Part shown: positions 8,298 through 17,249 of the stretch, piece after piece
Position numbering within the stretch: the stretch's first letter is position 1
Layout of the letters: each line of letters opens with the position of its first letter
Assembly: GCF_900129395.1 (NCBI RefSeq)
Contig: NZ_FQVP01000009.1
Span: 62,001-126,000 of the forward strand
Source: Pseudosulfitobacter pseudonitzschiae
GTDB taxonomy: Bacteria > Pseudomonadota > Alphaproteobacteria > Rhodobacterales > Rhodobacteraceae
Direction of reading: 5' to 3'
DNA: 64,000 nucleotides
Notes under the pieces: generated by a model
Told to the model about the DNA's origin: nothing
The model's input: only the letters and a program-made list of their open reading frames with translations
Database searches by the model: none
Program-made: the position numbers and the translations under genes

Positions 8298-8707
8298 TGT
8301 ATATTCTCGACACCAACGTCATATCAGCAGTGCGTCGGCCTGACCGGGCGCCCAAGGTGGAGGCGTGGTTGCGCGGGAAGCCTGAGCAGGACCTGTTCCT
8401 CAGCGTTATCACCCTTGGCGAGATAGAGCGTGGCATCCGCCAGCAGGAAACACGGGACCCGGATTTTGCACATGATCTGCGTGTCTGGCTTGATCGTACG
8501 GTGACCTTGTTCTCGGACAGGCTGCTTTCCTTTGATGCTGAAGATGCGCGTATTTGGGGTCAGCTTTCCGTCAAGATCGGACATGCCGGCGCAGACCTGA
8601 TGATCGCGGCGACAGGGCTTCGGCACGGGGCGGTGATCGTCACGGGCAATGTCAGAGATTTCGCGCTAACGGGTGTGTCGATCGAGAACCCCTTCGAACC
8701 TGTTTAG
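8297..8707 (+). CDS. VapC-like PIN-domain toxin (endoribonuclease)
   Basis: The 136-residue protein has the PIN-domain acidic residues in order: Asp in ILDTNVISA, Glu in LGEIERG, Asp in GADLMIAATG and Asp in GNVRDF. PIN toxins are Mg-dependent RNases that cleave specific tRNAs or rRNA. ATG 8297 overlaps the antitoxin stop by one base; a TTG one codon earlier is possible. The pair probably serves replicon maintenance, as is common on plasmids and islands. Confidence 0.9.
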   Translation: MYILDTNVISAVRRPDRAPKVEAWLRGKPEQDLFLSVITLGEIERGIRQQETRDPDFAHDLRVWLDRTVTLFSDRLLSFDAEDARIWGQLSVKIGHAGADLMIAATGLRHGAVIVTGNVRDFALTGVSIENPFEPV

Positions 8708-8770
8708 GGGCACCAGCACCGGAAACCCCAACCATTCACGGGGGAGCAAGACCGTTTCTTGATTGCAAGT

Positions 8771-10168
8771 TCAGGCCGGATCTTCCGCCGCTGCAGGCAG
8801 GTCAAGGCGGACAAGCGTGCCTTTGCCGATTTCGACCAGACGGACACGTCCATTGTGCCGGGACACGACCTGCTGGGCAAAGGCCAGCCCCAGGCCGGCC
8901 CCTTCACCGTTGCGCAATTGCGAGAACCGGCGAAAGGCGGTTTCTGCCTGATCGAGCGGAATGCCGAGACCGTCATCCTCGACCATGACGACAATCGTGT
9001 TTTCCGTGCGCTTGGTCTGCACCGTGATCTGCGTCATCCCGTCCCCGCCGTGGCGCAAGGCGTTCTCGACAAGGTTGGTCAACGCCTCGCCGATCAGCAG
9101 CGGATCGCCGTCCATCATCAGGGGGCCGTCAAAGCGGTCCAGGGTGAAATCCAAATCGCGGGTCAGGACGGTGGGGACCATCGCCTCGCAGACTTCCTTG
9201 ACGACCTGGTTCAGATCGAAGCGCGTCACCGGACCGTTGTTGCCGTAGCGCAGCCTTTCGAGCTGCAGCAACTGGTCGGTCAAGCGCGCCGAAGCGCGGG
9301 CGGCGGCGATCAGTTCGTTTTGCCGGGCATTGCGTTCTGTTTCGTCCCGGACGTCGGGCAGGGTTTCGGCCAGAGCCAGCAGCGCGGCGGTCGGGTTGCG
9401 CAACTGGTGCGCGGCATCCGAGATAAATGCCTGGTGCGCCTCGATGCTGTCGCGCATCTGGCCGAGCAGGCGATTCAGGGTGGACACCACACCTGCAACC
9501 TCTTCGGGCACGGGGCGGCGAATGCGACCCAGGTCATCGGGTGATCGTTGGTGAATGGCCTCTTGCAGGTCGTTCAGCGGGCGCAGACCGATCTGGACCC
9601 CGAACCAGATCACCAGGGCCAGCGCGGCCATCAGCCCGGCCACGAGTGCAAAGGCCCGCAAGGCCAGTTCTTGGGCAAAGGCCTGTCGGTCGCTGACCCG
9701 CTGCCAGACGGTAACGATCGTATCGCCGGACAGGTTGTCGATGGTGCGGCTTTCGACCATGCGCAGGACCCGCATCTCTTCGCCCCGGTAATCGGCCACG
9801 TAATAGCTTGGCTCATCGCGGTCCGGGACTTCGGCGGCGCGTGGCGGATAGGCATAGCCGGTCACGTAGTATCCGCCGGGTCCGGTGACGTGGTAGAAAA
9901 TCTCGCCTCCGCCCGCGTCCGAGATGAAATTGCGGGTGCTGGGCGACAGTGCATCCCCGTCGGAAATCGTGATGTCCCGTGATATCGCCAAAGCAGCGGC
10001 CAGCAGGCTGCGGTCAAACAGTTCTTCTGATGTTTGCTGTGCGACTTCGTAGCGCCAGAGGCCAAGCAGGACCGAAACGACAAGCAGCGGTGGCAGAATG
10101 ACAAGGAACAACCGCAGTCGAAGCGAGATGGCCTTTCGTGCGACCTTTCTGCGCCGGTTATACGGCAT
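8771..10168 (-). CDS. tctE: TctE-like sensor histidine kinase
   Basis: The 465-residue inner-membrane kinase starts MPYNRRRKVARKAIS. Transmembrane segments lie at about residues 17-37 (FLVILPPLLVVSVLLGL) and 165-190 (AFALVAGLMAALALVIWFG), with a periplasmic sensor loop between them. Then come a HAMP-like linker, an H-box (FISDAAHQLRNPTAAL), an N-box (LTNLVENALRHG) and G boxes (VEDDGLGIP, GAGLGLAF). It overlaps the response regulator by 11 bases. The neighbouring tricarboxylate transporter makes a TctE-type citrate or tricarboxylate sensor the best inference. The longer ORF start (10300) is rejected because it would lie inside the regulator gene. Confidence 0.85.
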   Translation of the reverse strand: MPYNRRRKVARKAISLRLRLFLVILPPLLVVSVLLGLWRYEVAQQTSEELFDRSLLAAALAISRDITISDGDALSPSTRNFISDAGGGEIFYHVTGPGGYYVTGYAYPPRAAEVPDRDEPSYYVADYRGEEMRVLRMVESRTIDNLSGDTIVTVWQRVSDRQAFAQELALRAFALVAGLMAALALVIWFGVQIGLRPLNDLQEAIHQRSPDDLGRIRRPVPEEVAGVVSTLNRLLGQMRDSIEAHQAFISDAAHQLRNPTAALLALAETLPDVRDETERNARQNELIAAARASARLTDQLLQLERLRYGNNGPVTRFDLNQVVKEVCEAMVPTVLTRDLDFTLDRFDGPLMMDGDPLLIGEALTNLVENALRHGGDGMTQITVQTKRTENTIVVMVEDDGLGIPLDQAETAFRRFSQLRNGEGAGLGLAFAQQVVSRHNGRVRLVEIGKGTLVRLDLPAAAEDPA

Positions 10169-10829
10169 CGATTTCCAACATGTAGCCAAGCCCCCGTGCC
10201 GTCTTGATCCGTATTCCGAAGGGTTCGAGCCGCTTGCGCAGGCGCGACACATGCGGCTCAATGGCGCTGTCGTCGGCGTCCGACCCGATGCCATAGACAT
10301 GGTTAATCAGCTGCGACTTAGACACAAGTCGCCCGCGCCGTTCCAGCAGGCATTCCAGCGTGGCGATTTCCTTGCGCGGAATATCGAGCGGCTGTTCGTC
10401 CAGCAGGATCTGGCGTCCGGTCCTGTCGAAGACCAGCGGGCCCAGATTGTCACGTTCCGTGAAGTCGAGGTTCTTGCGCCGCGCCATGGCGCGCAGCCGC
10501 GCCTCGAGTTCGTCCATTTCAAACGGCTTGGTCAGGTAATCGTCCGCACCGGCGTCCAGCCCCGCCACCCGTTCCGCCGTTTCCGACCGCGCGGTCAGCA
10601 GGATCACAGGCGTTCCGTCGCCACGGCGGCGCATGGCGCGCAGCACTTCGATCCCGTCGAGGCCGGGCAGGTTCAGGTCCAGAACGACGAGGTCCGCACC
10701 TTCTTGTGCGAGAAACGCGTCAGCTTCGGCCCCGTCGCGCAACAGATCGACAGAATGCCCCCGGTCCCGCAGGCGGAATGCAATTCCGTGCGCGAGGGCC
10801 TCGTTATCTTCGATCACTGCAATGCGCAT
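10158..10829 (-). CDS. tctD: TctD-like OmpR-family response regulator
   Basis: The 223-residue protein has a receiver domain at residues 1-115 (MRIAVIEDNEALAHGIAF; phospho-acceptor Asp in LVVLDLNLPG; Lys in DYLTKPFEMDE). An OmpR/PhoB winged helix follows at about 125-220 (IPRKEIATLECLLERRGRLV, and HVSRLRKRLEPFGI). It is transcribed divergently from the tctC-like receptor gene 148 bases away and is followed by its kinase. It most likely activates the transporter operon in response to tricarboxylates. The start at 10829 is fixed by the receiver domain; the long upstream extension of the ORF is spurious. Confidence 0.9.
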   Translation of the reverse strand: MRIAVIEDNEALAHGIAFRLRDRGHSVDLLRDGAEADAFLAQEGADLVVLDLNLPGLDGIEVLRAMRRRGDGTPVILLTARSETAERVAGLDAGADDYLTKPFEMDELEARLRAMARRKNLDFTERDNLGPLVFDRTGRQILLDEQPLDIPRKEIATLECLLERRGRLVSKSQLINHVYGIGSDADDSAIEPHVSRLRKRLEPFGIRIKTARGLGYMLEIDAV

Positions 10830-10850
10830 GATTACTTCTTTGTCATATTG

Positions 10851-10867
10851 CGCAAGTTTCACGCAAG
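10851..10867. promoter_or_regulatory. Candidate direct-repeat binding site for the TctD-like regulator
   Basis: CGCAAG at 10851-10856 is repeated at 10862-10867, an 11-base period (one helical turn). That is how OmpR/PhoB-type regulators usually bind. It lies in the divergent spacer between the regulator and the transporter operon. The assignment is inference from spacing only. Confidence 0.35.
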
Positions 10868-10977
10868 GTTGGAACGGCATGTTGCCATGGTTGGAGGAGG
10901 GAATCAGTCCCTTTGATAAGTAACATCTATCGCGCCGATCGAATGGCTGGCGTGAAAAGGTCTCGGGGAGGATACCA

Positions 10978-12054
10978 ATGACCATCAAGACACTCGCAGC
11001 CTCGGCTGCCGCAATCGCCCTCATGACAGGGCCGACGCTGGCCGAAGTCGATCTGTCCGGCAAGACAGTCGAATGGGTCATTCCGTTCTCGGAAACCGGT
11101 GGTTCGGCGAAATGGGCGAACTTCTTTGCGCCGCTTTTGTCCAAGGAATTGCCAGGCAATCCCACGGTTGTGGTGAAATTCATGCCGGGCGCGGGATCGA
11201 CCAAGGGCGCCAACTGGTTCCAGGAGCAGGAAGACGGGGACGGTACGCTGTTGTTCGGTACCTCGGGGTCCACACAGTTTCCTTACTTGCTGGATGATCC
11301 GCGCGTGCGTTATGAATATGCCGACTGGGTGCCCGTCATGGCGTCCGGCACCGGCGGCGTCGCCTATCTGAACCCCACGGATGGCGCGAAATTTGACGGT
11401 TCTGCCAACAACCTCAAGGACATTGATTTTATCTTTGGTTCGCAAGGTGCGACCCGTCTGGACATCGTGCCGCTGCTGGCATGGAAAATGCTTGGCATGA
11501 ACGTCGAGCCGGTCTTTGGCATCAAGGGACGCGGTGACGGACGCCTGATGTTCGAGCGTGGCGAGGCGACGATCGATTACCAGACCTCGTCAAGCTATAT
11601 CGGGGCCTCGGCAGATCTGGTTGAACAGGGAAAAGCCGTCGCGATGATGACCTGGGGCGCATTGGATGAGGACGGCAACATCGTGCGTGATCCGACCTTC
11701 CCGGACATCCCGACTTTCAAGGAAGTCTGCGAAGCGACCGAGGGTTGCGAAACCAGCGGCGAGGCCTGGGATTCCTGGAAAGCCTTCTTTATTGCCGGTT
11801 TCCCGTCGCAAAAGATCGCTTTCCTGCCCAAGGGGACATCGCAAGAGGTGACCGACACCTATGTCGCTGCGTTCGAGGCGGTTCGGTCGCATCCCGATTT
11901 TGCCAAGATCTCGAAGAATGAGGTCGGACAGTACCCGATGTTCGTTGGCGCAGGCGCTGCGAAAGCGACCAAGGAAGCGACCACCGTTTCGGACGGCGCA
12001 AAGGCCTATGTCATTAACTGGCTCAAGGAAGCGTACGGCGTAACGATCAACTGA
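10978..12054 (+). CDS. tctC: TctC-like periplasmic tricarboxylate-binding protein (Bug family)
   Basis: The 358-residue protein has an N-terminal signal peptide (MTIKTLAASAAAIALMTGP, cleavage predicted near TLA-EV, residue 22). The mature Bug-type receptor follows, with VEWVIPFSETGGSAKWANFF in place of the usual substrate-pinching loop and a PGAGSTKGANWF motif. It binds a carboxylated substrate in the periplasm for the tripartite permease downstream. A GGGGAGGA ribosome binding site precedes ATG. A stable stem-loop follows it, probably allowing more receptor than permease to be made. The substrate is not readable from sequence; citrate, aconitate or tricarballylate are suggested by context. 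Confidence 0.88.
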   Translation: MTIKTLAASAAAIALMTGPTLAEVDLSGKTVEWVIPFSETGGSAKWANFFAPLLSKELPGNPTVVVKFMPGAGSTKGANWFQEQEDGDGTLLFGTSGSTQFPYLLDDPRVRYEYADWVPVMASGTGGVAYLNPTDGAKFDGSANNLKDIDFIFGSQGATRLDIVPLLAWKMLGMNVEPVFGIKGRGDGRLMFERGEATIDYQTSSSYIGASADLVEQGKAVAMMTWGALDEDGNIVRDPTFPDIPTFKEVCEATEGCETSGEAWDSWKAFFIAGFPSQKIAFLPKGTSQEVTDTYVAAFEAVRSHPDFAKISKNEVGQYPMFVGAGAAKATKEATTVSDGAKAYVINWLKEAYGVTIN

Positions 12055-12065
12055 TCGACGCCCCC

Positions 12066-12095
12066 GCGGGACCTACCTTTCAGGTCGGGTCCCGC
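12066..12095 (+). terminator. Stem-loop between receptor and permease genes
   Basis: GCGGGACC at 12066-12073 pairs with GGTCCCGC at 12088-12095. It lies 11 bases after the receptor stop, with only a loosely T-rich stretch after it. This is probably a partial terminator or a 3' mRNA-stabilising hairpin that sets the receptor-to-permease ratio. Confidence 0.6.
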
Positions 12096-12137
12096 TCACT
12101 TCCTTCTTACTGAAAACTCAACAGAAAGAACGGTGCG

Positions 12138-14168
12138 ATGGAACTCTTCGCGACCGCCCTGCCGGCGCTTGCCGACGCATGGGCTCTGATTTTGCAACCT
12201 GTCGTCCTCGGCTACCTTGTCCTTGGCGTCGTCATGGGACTTGCCGTGGGTGTCTTTCCTGGCCTCGGCGGCATCGCTGGTCTGTCGCTGCTGCTGCCGT
12301 TCATGTTTGGCATGGAGCCGGTTTACGGGTTGGCGCTGATGATCGGGATGGTCGCCGTGGTTCCGACGTCGGACACGTTTTCTTCCGTGCTCATGGGCAT
12401 TCCCGGCTCTTCCGCCTCCCAGGCGACGGTGCTTGACGGCTTTCCGCTGGCCCGCAAGGGCCAAGCTGCACGAGCCCTGTCGGCGGCGTTCACGGCCTCA
12501 CTTTTCGGGGGGCTGGTCGGTGCCTGTTTCCTGACGCTTTTCATTGTCGTCGCGCGGCCGCTGGTACTGGCTTTCGGCCTGCCCGAAATGCTGATGATTT
12601 CGATCCTTGGCCTGTCGATGGTTGCGGTTCTTGCCGGACGGGTTGCGTTGAAAGGCCTTGCGGCAGCGGGCCTGGGCATGTTGATCGGCACCATTGGCGT
12701 TGCCGATGCGGGCGGGTCGCTGCGCATGGCGAGCTATGATTTCCCCTATCTCATGGATGGGTTTCAGCTGGTCATCGTGGGCTTGGGTATCTTTGCCGTG
12801 CCTGAGATTGTGTCGCTGCTGCGGCAGGACCGGTCCATCTCGAAGGATGCCTCGCTCGGTGCGGGCTGGATGGACGGTGTGCGCGACTGGATAGACAACA
12901 AGTGGTTGTCCGTGCGCTGTTCGCTGATTGGCGTGCTGGTCGGCGTGATTCCCGGTCTGGGTGGTTCGGTCGTGGACTGGATCGCCTATGGCCATGCGGT
13001 GCAGACCACCAAGGACAAATCAAACTTTGGCAAAGGCGAAATCCGCGGCGTGATCGGGCCGGAAAGCTCGAACAACGCCAAGGAGGGTGGCGGGCTCGTC
13101 CCGACGCTGCTTTTTGGTATTCCCGGTTCGGGGTCCATGGCGATTTTCATCGGTGCCATAGCACTTTTGGGGTCCGGCGATATCGAGGTCGGACCGTCGA
13201 TGCTGCGTGACAATCTGGACATCACCTATTCCATCGTCTGGTTGCTGGCGCTGGCCAATGTGGTGGGCACGTTGCTGTGCATTGGCATTTCGGGTGGCAT
13301 TGCCCGCCTGACCACCATCCGCTTTACCTATCTTGCGCCATTCCTGTTCATGCTGATCTCTTTTGCGGCGTTCCAGTCGGGGCAGAACTTCGAGGACATC
13401 CTCGCGCTTTTCGCCATCGGGCTTATCGGCATCTTCCTGCGGCGCTTTGACTGGTCGCGGCCTGCCTTCCTGATCGGTTTCGTGCTGTCCGACCCGGTCG
13501 AGAAATTCTCGAACCAGGCCTATCAGATCGCATCCTTCCGGTTCCGCCAGTCCTTTGAGGAAGGTCTGAGCTATATCTTCTCGCCCATCGTGATCGTTCT
13601 GCTGGTGGTTACCGTGGTGTCCGTTGTCATGGGGCTGCGGCAGGCCAAGACCATCATGGCCGAGGGTGATGTGCAGTCCGGTTCCAAACGGGCGCCGGTT
13701 GTCTTTCTGCTGGTCATCACGGCCTATGTCGTGACGGCGCTGATCAACGCCAGCCTGATCCCCAATTTCAACATGACCGACAAGATCGTACCCTTGGTGA
13801 TCGGAGGCGTCACGCTGGCCGCCTTGCTGGTGCTTTTGATGCAGATGATCCTGCGGAACGAGAACGACGCGATCTTTTCCGACAAGGAATCGGCCGGTGA
13901 AGACGCGGATGCGCCCTATGGGCTCTGGAGCACGCTTGCCTGGTTCGTCGGCCTGATCGCCGCGACCTATGTGCTGGGTTTCATTCTGGCGCTGTTCGGC
14001 TTCCTCGTGACCTTCCTGCGAGTCCGGGCACAGGCGCCGTGGCCCAAAACGCTGATCCTGACAGCCTGCGGTATCGCGCTGATGTGCGTCATGGCGGGTT
14101 CTCTGAACCGCGATTTTCCGCCGGGCCTGTTGCAGGACGCCGTTGATCTGCCCTGGCCGCTGAAATGA
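12138..14168 (+). CDS. Fused TctA-TctB tripartite tricarboxylate transporter permease
   Basis: The 676-residue membrane protein holds about 500 residues of TctA, with the repeated signature loops VGVFPGLGGIAGLSLLLPF (residues 35-55) and VGVIPGLGGSVVDWIAYG, plus GIPGSGSMAIFIGA. From about residue 515 to the end it has four or so further membrane segments that match the small TctB subunit. TctA and TctB are usually separate polypeptides, so this single chain appears to provide the whole permease. With the receptor upstream it takes up tricarboxylates using the ion gradient. The next gene follows by 16 bases. Confidence 0.85.
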   Translation: MELFATALPALADAWALILQPVVLGYLVLGVVMGLAVGVFPGLGGIAGLSLLLPFMFGMEPVYGLALMIGMVAVVPTSDTFSSVLMGIPGSSASQATVLDGFPLARKGQAARALSAAFTASLFGGLVGACFLTLFIVVARPLVLAFGLPEMLMISILGLSMVAVLAGRVALKGLAAAGLGMLIGTIGVADAGGSLRMASYDFPYLMDGFQLVIVGLGIFAVPEIVSLLRQDRSISKDASLGAGWMDGVRDWIDNKWLSVRCSLIGVLVGVIPGLGGSVVDWIAYGHAVQTTKDKSNFGKGEIRGVIGPESSNNAKEGGGLVPTLLFGIPGSGSMAIFIGAIALLGSGDIEVGPSMLRDNLDITYSIVWLLALANVVGTLLCIGISGGIARLTTIRFTYLAPFLFMLISFAAFQSGQNFEDILALFAIGLIGIFLRRFDWSRPAFLIGFVLSDPVEKFSNQAYQIASFRFRQSFEEGLSYIFSPIVIVLLVVTVVSVVMGLRQAKTIMAEGDVQSGSKRAPVVFLLVITAYVVTALINASLIPNFNMTDKIVPLVIGGVTLAALLVLLMQMILRNENDAIFSDKESAGEDADAPYGLWSTLAWFVGLIAATYVLGFILALFGFLVTFLRVRAQAPWPKTLILTACGIALMCVMAGSLNRDFPPGLLQDAVDLPWPLK

Positions 14169-14184
14169 TCGCGAGGGACAAGCT

Positions 14185-15273
14185 ATGACACAGACAGGTA
14201 TTCCCTTCATCTTCATGCGTGGTGGCACTTCGCGCGGTCCCTATTTCAACCGGGCCGACCTGCCCGGGGACCGCGAGACATTGGCCGAAGTGCTGATGGC
14301 CGCCATCGGTGCAGGCCATGCGATCAACATCGACGGCATCGGCGGGGGCGTGGCGGTGACCACCAAGGTCGCCATGCTCTCACCCTCCGAGGACAACTGG
14401 GCGGATGTGGATTATTTCTTTGCCCAGGTCTCGGTCGCGGACCGGTTGGTGGACTTCAAGCCGACCTGCGGCAACATCCTGGCGGGTGTCGGCCCGGCCG
14501 CGATTGAAATGGGTCTGATCACCCCGACGGGGGATGAGACCGAGGTGAAAATCCGTGCCGTCAACACCGGGGCAAGGGTGGTGGCACGCGTCCAGACGCC
14601 GGGGGGCGTCCTGCGCTATGACGGTGACACCGAAATCGCAGGCGTTCCCGGTGCGGCAGCGCCCATTTCGCTTAGCTTCATGGGCGTGGTCGGGTCGTCG
14701 ACAGGTGCCTTCCTTCCGACGGGACACCTGCGCGATACATTCGACGGGATCGAGGTCACCTGCATGGACGTCGCAATGCCGATGGTTATTGCCCGTGCCG
14801 GGGATTTTGGTCTGACCGGCTATGAAACCGTCGAGGAACTGGACGCAAACCGCGATTTCTTTGCGCGGATGGAAGCGGTGCGGCTGAAGGCGGGGGCGGC
14901 AATGGGCATGGGCGATGTTTCGCAATCCGTGACACCAAAGTTCGGCCTGCTCGCCCCTGCGCGAGAGGGCGGAACGATCTGCACCCGCTATTTCATGCCG
15001 TGGACGACCCATCCCTCGATGGCGGTCACCGGGTCGCAATGCCTCGCATCCTGCGCGCTGACCCCTGGCACCGTGGCCGATGGCCTGCTGGAACGACCCA
15101 TAAAAGGTCCGGCCAATGTGGTTCTGGAGCACGCGTCGGGCACCATCGAAGTGTTGGTGGATTTCGATTTGACCGACCGGTTCACGCTCAATTCCGCCGG
15201 GCTGCTGCGTACGGCGCGCAAGCTGGCGGACGGACACCTCTATGTTCCCGCCTCAGTCATGAAAGGTCACTGA
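14185..15273 (+). CDS. PrpF/GalD-family isomerase (4-oxalomesaconate tautomerase-like)
   Basis: The 362-residue protein has the PrpF fold signatures: IPFIFMRGGTSRGPYF at the N-terminus, IDGIGGGVAVTTKVAM, and KPTCGNILAGVGPAAIEMGL with a candidate active-site Cys. Family members shift double bonds in tricarboxylates: PrpF isomerises 2-methylaconitate, and GalD tautomerises 4-oxalomesaconate. Here it sits between a tricarboxylate transporter and TcuAB, which forms cis-aconitate. A cis/trans-aconitate or related isomerase is therefore at least as likely as true GalD, since no gallate genes are present. It is translationally close to both neighbours (16 and 1 bases). Confidence 0.85.
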   Translation: MTQTGIPFIFMRGGTSRGPYFNRADLPGDRETLAEVLMAAIGAGHAINIDGIGGGVAVTTKVAMLSPSEDNWADVDYFFAQVSVADRLVDFKPTCGNILAGVGPAAIEMGLITPTGDETEVKIRAVNTGARVVARVQTPGGVLRYDGDTEIAGVPGAAAPISLSFMGVVGSSTGAFLPTGHLRDTFDGIEVTCMDVAMPMVIARAGDFGLTGYETVEELDANRDFFARMEAVRLKAGAAMGMGDVSQSVTPKFGLLAPAREGGTICTRYFMPWTTHPSMAVTGSQCLASCALTPGTVADGLLERPIKGPANVVLEHASGTIEVLVDFDLTDRFTLNSAGLLRTARKLADGHLYVPASVMKGH

Positions 15274-15274
15274 C

Positions 15275-16090
15275 ATGCCCATGATGAATCTTCTGGTGGC
15301 CTTCAATGGCTCTGACGGCTCTGTCGCGGCGCTTCGATATGCGGCGTCGCTTGCGGATCGGCTGGGTGCGCATGTCACGGCGATGCTGGCCCATAGCTCG
15401 CACGAGGTGATCGACAAGCGTTCACGTTGGATTCCAAGAGAGGCGCTGGCGCTGCTTGAGGCCGCGAACACGGATATCCTGCGTGAGATCGAGGCGAAAT
15501 TCGAGGCAGAGCGGACCGCGCTCAGGCTGACCAATGCGTTGCAGCTCAAAGAGGTGACGGGGCGCGTGGACTCTGTGTTGTCCGAGGCGGCCCGCCACTA
15601 TGACATGCTGATTGTCGGCAGCCATGCGGATACGGACGACGCGCATGTTACACTGCACCCGGACCGGATTGCGCTGTTGTCGGGGCGTCCGGTGACGGTG
15701 GTGCCCGCGGACTATGACGGCGGCGGCGGGTTGAACCACGCCGCGCTGGCCTGGGACGGTGGCCGTTCAGCGGCCCGTGCATTGTCGGACAGCCTGCGAC
15801 TGTTTGAAGAGGCCGGGCGGGTTGATGTCCTGACCGTCGGACCGCGCTCGGGCTGGCCGATTGACGATCTGCTGACGCATCTTGCCCGTCACGGGGTCGA
15901 GGCCATTCATCACGAGTGGCCCAAATCGCAACCCGTTGCGACAACTCTTGTCAATTGGTGCAAGAGGAACCGGCCGTCGCTCCTGGTGCTCGGCGCGTTT
16001 GAACATTCCAAGTTCCGCGAAGACCTGCTTGGCGGTGTCACTTCGGATGTCCTGTCACAGATCGACATCCCCGTTTTGTTGTCTCACTAG
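15275..16090 (+). CDS. Universal stress protein (two-domain UspA type)
   Basis: The 271-residue cytoplasmic protein begins with a UspA strand (MNLLVAFNGSDGSVAALRYA). A second Usp-like unit starts near residue 150 (LNHAALAWDGGRSAARAL). The C-terminal LLVLGAFEHSKFREDLLGG resembles the nucleotide-loop region. Start ATG follows the previous stop by one base, so it belongs to the tricarboxylate operon. Usp proteins often accompany transporters of this kind, but their role there is not defined. Confidence 0.8.
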   Translation: MPMMNLLVAFNGSDGSVAALRYAASLADRLGAHVTAMLAHSSHEVIDKRSRWIPREALALLEAANTDILREIEAKFEAERTALRLTNALQLKEVTGRVDSVLSEAARHYDMLIVGSHADTDDAHVTLHPDRIALLSGRPVTVVPADYDGGGGLNHAALAWDGGRSAARALSDSLRLFEEAGRVDVLTVGPRSGWPIDDLLTHLARHGVEAIHHEWPKSQPVATTLVNWCKRNRPSLLVLGAFEHSKFREDLLGGVTSDVLSQIDIPVLLSH

Positions 16091-16099
16091 GAATATCGA

Positions 16100-16261
16100 A
16101 TGAGCGATTACGAAAAAATCAGCCACCTGCGGCGTGAACTGGAAGATATCCGCAAGGATCTGTCACAGCGCATTGACTGTGACACGATAGACAATGGCGA
16201 CCTGAAGATATTGCATGAGCGGGTCAGCCGGGCGATCAAGGCGCTATCGGCTCTAGGTTAG
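16100..16261 (+). CDS. Small conserved-looking helical protein (53 residues)
   Basis: The frame runs MSDYEKISHLRRELEDIRKD to TAG at 16259-16261. It starts 9 bases after the stress-protein stop and ends 4 bases before the dehydrogenase start, so it fits the operon without wasted sequence. The heptad pattern in residues 6-25 and 36-50 suggests a short coiled coil. I do not recognise a family. The compact fit and a composition unlike random frames support a real gene. Confidence 0.6.
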   Translation: MSDYEKISHLRRELEDIRKDLSQRIDCDTIDNGDLKILHERVSRAIKALSALG

Positions 16262-16265
16262 CGGG

Positions 16266-17249
16266 ATGCGGCGCATGAAGGTTCACATTCTTGATGACTG
16301 GTTCGACACGCTGCGAAGCCTGCCCTGTTTCCGGCTTTTGGAGGGGCATGATGTCACGGTCTGGACCGATCACGAACCGGACGAGGACGCCCTGGCCGCG
16401 CGCCTGTCCGAGGCGGAATGCGTCGTGCTGTTTCGTGAGCGGACAAGGGTTTCGCGGGGATTGCTGGAACGGCTGCCAAAGCTGCAATTGATTTCGCAGC
16501 GCGGGGTCTGGCCGCATGTTGATGTGGAGGCGTGCACCGATCAGGGCGTTCTTTTGTGTTCGAGCACAGGCGCGGACGGGGCGAATTTTGCTGCGGCCGA
16601 GCTGACCTTTGCCCTGATCCTTGCGGCCATGCGCCAACTGCCGCAGCAGATGGCCAGCGCCAAGGCCGGAAACTGGCAGATGGGCGTGGGGCGCACATTG
16701 CGGGGCCGCACGCTTGGGCTTTATGGCTACGGGCGCATCGGTCAGGTGGTGGCGGACTATGCCCGCGCCTTCGGGATGCAAGTTCAGTGGTGGGGTTCGG
16801 ACGCAGGGCGGGCAAAGGCCGCCGCCGATGGCAGGCAGGTGGCAGACAGCCGGGCCGCCTTTTTCGCACAGAGCGATGTCGTGTCGCTGCACCTGCGCCT
16901 GACACCTGCGACGCGGGGCATTGTCAGCGCCCGGGACCTGGCGCAGATGTCGGCCCGTTCGGTTCTTGTGAACACGTCGCGCGCGGGATTGATCGCGCCG
17001 GGGGCATTGCTGGACGGCCTGAACAAAGGTCACCCCGGCATGGCGGCGATTGACGTCTTCGACACCGAGCCGCTGCTGGATCCGGCTGATCCGCTGCTGT
17101 CGCATCCAAACCTGATTGCAACGCCGCATATCGGTTTCGTGACCGAAGACGAATTCGACAAGCAGTTCGCTGATATCTTCGAGCAGGTGAACGCCTATGC
17201 AGCGGGCGCGCCGATCCACATGGTCAACCCCTCCGTCTACGGGCGATAA
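16266..17249 (+). CDS. D-2-hydroxyacid dehydrogenase
   Basis: The 327-residue protein has the full NAD-dependent D-2-hydroxyacid dehydrogenase pattern. There is a split substrate domain, a Rossmann GxGxxG (LGLYGYGRIGQVVADYA) near residue 155, catalytic Arg in VNTSRAGLI, Glu in DVFDTEP and His in ATPHIGF. It would interconvert a 2-keto acid and a D-2-hydroxy acid. Its place as the last gene of the tricarboxylate operon suggests a hydroxylated di- or tricarboxylate substrate. ATG 16275 is an alternative start. Its 3' end overlaps the convergent AbrB-type gene by 26 bases. Confidence 0.88.
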   Translation: MRRMKVHILDDWFDTLRSLPCFRLLEGHDVTVWTDHEPDEDALAARLSEAECVVLFRERTRVSRGLLERLPKLQLISQRGVWPHVDVEACTDQGVLLCSSTGADGANFAAAELTFALILAAMRQLPQQMASAKAGNWQMGVGRTLRGRTLGLYGYGRIGQVVADYARAFGMQVQWWGSDAGRAKAAADGRQVADSRAAFFAQSDVVSLHLRLTPATRGIVSARDLAQMSARSVLVNTSRAGLIAPGALLDGLNKGHPGMAAIDVFDTEPLLDPADPLLSHPNLIATPHIGFVTEDEFDKQFADIFEQVNAYAAGAPIHMVNPSVYGR

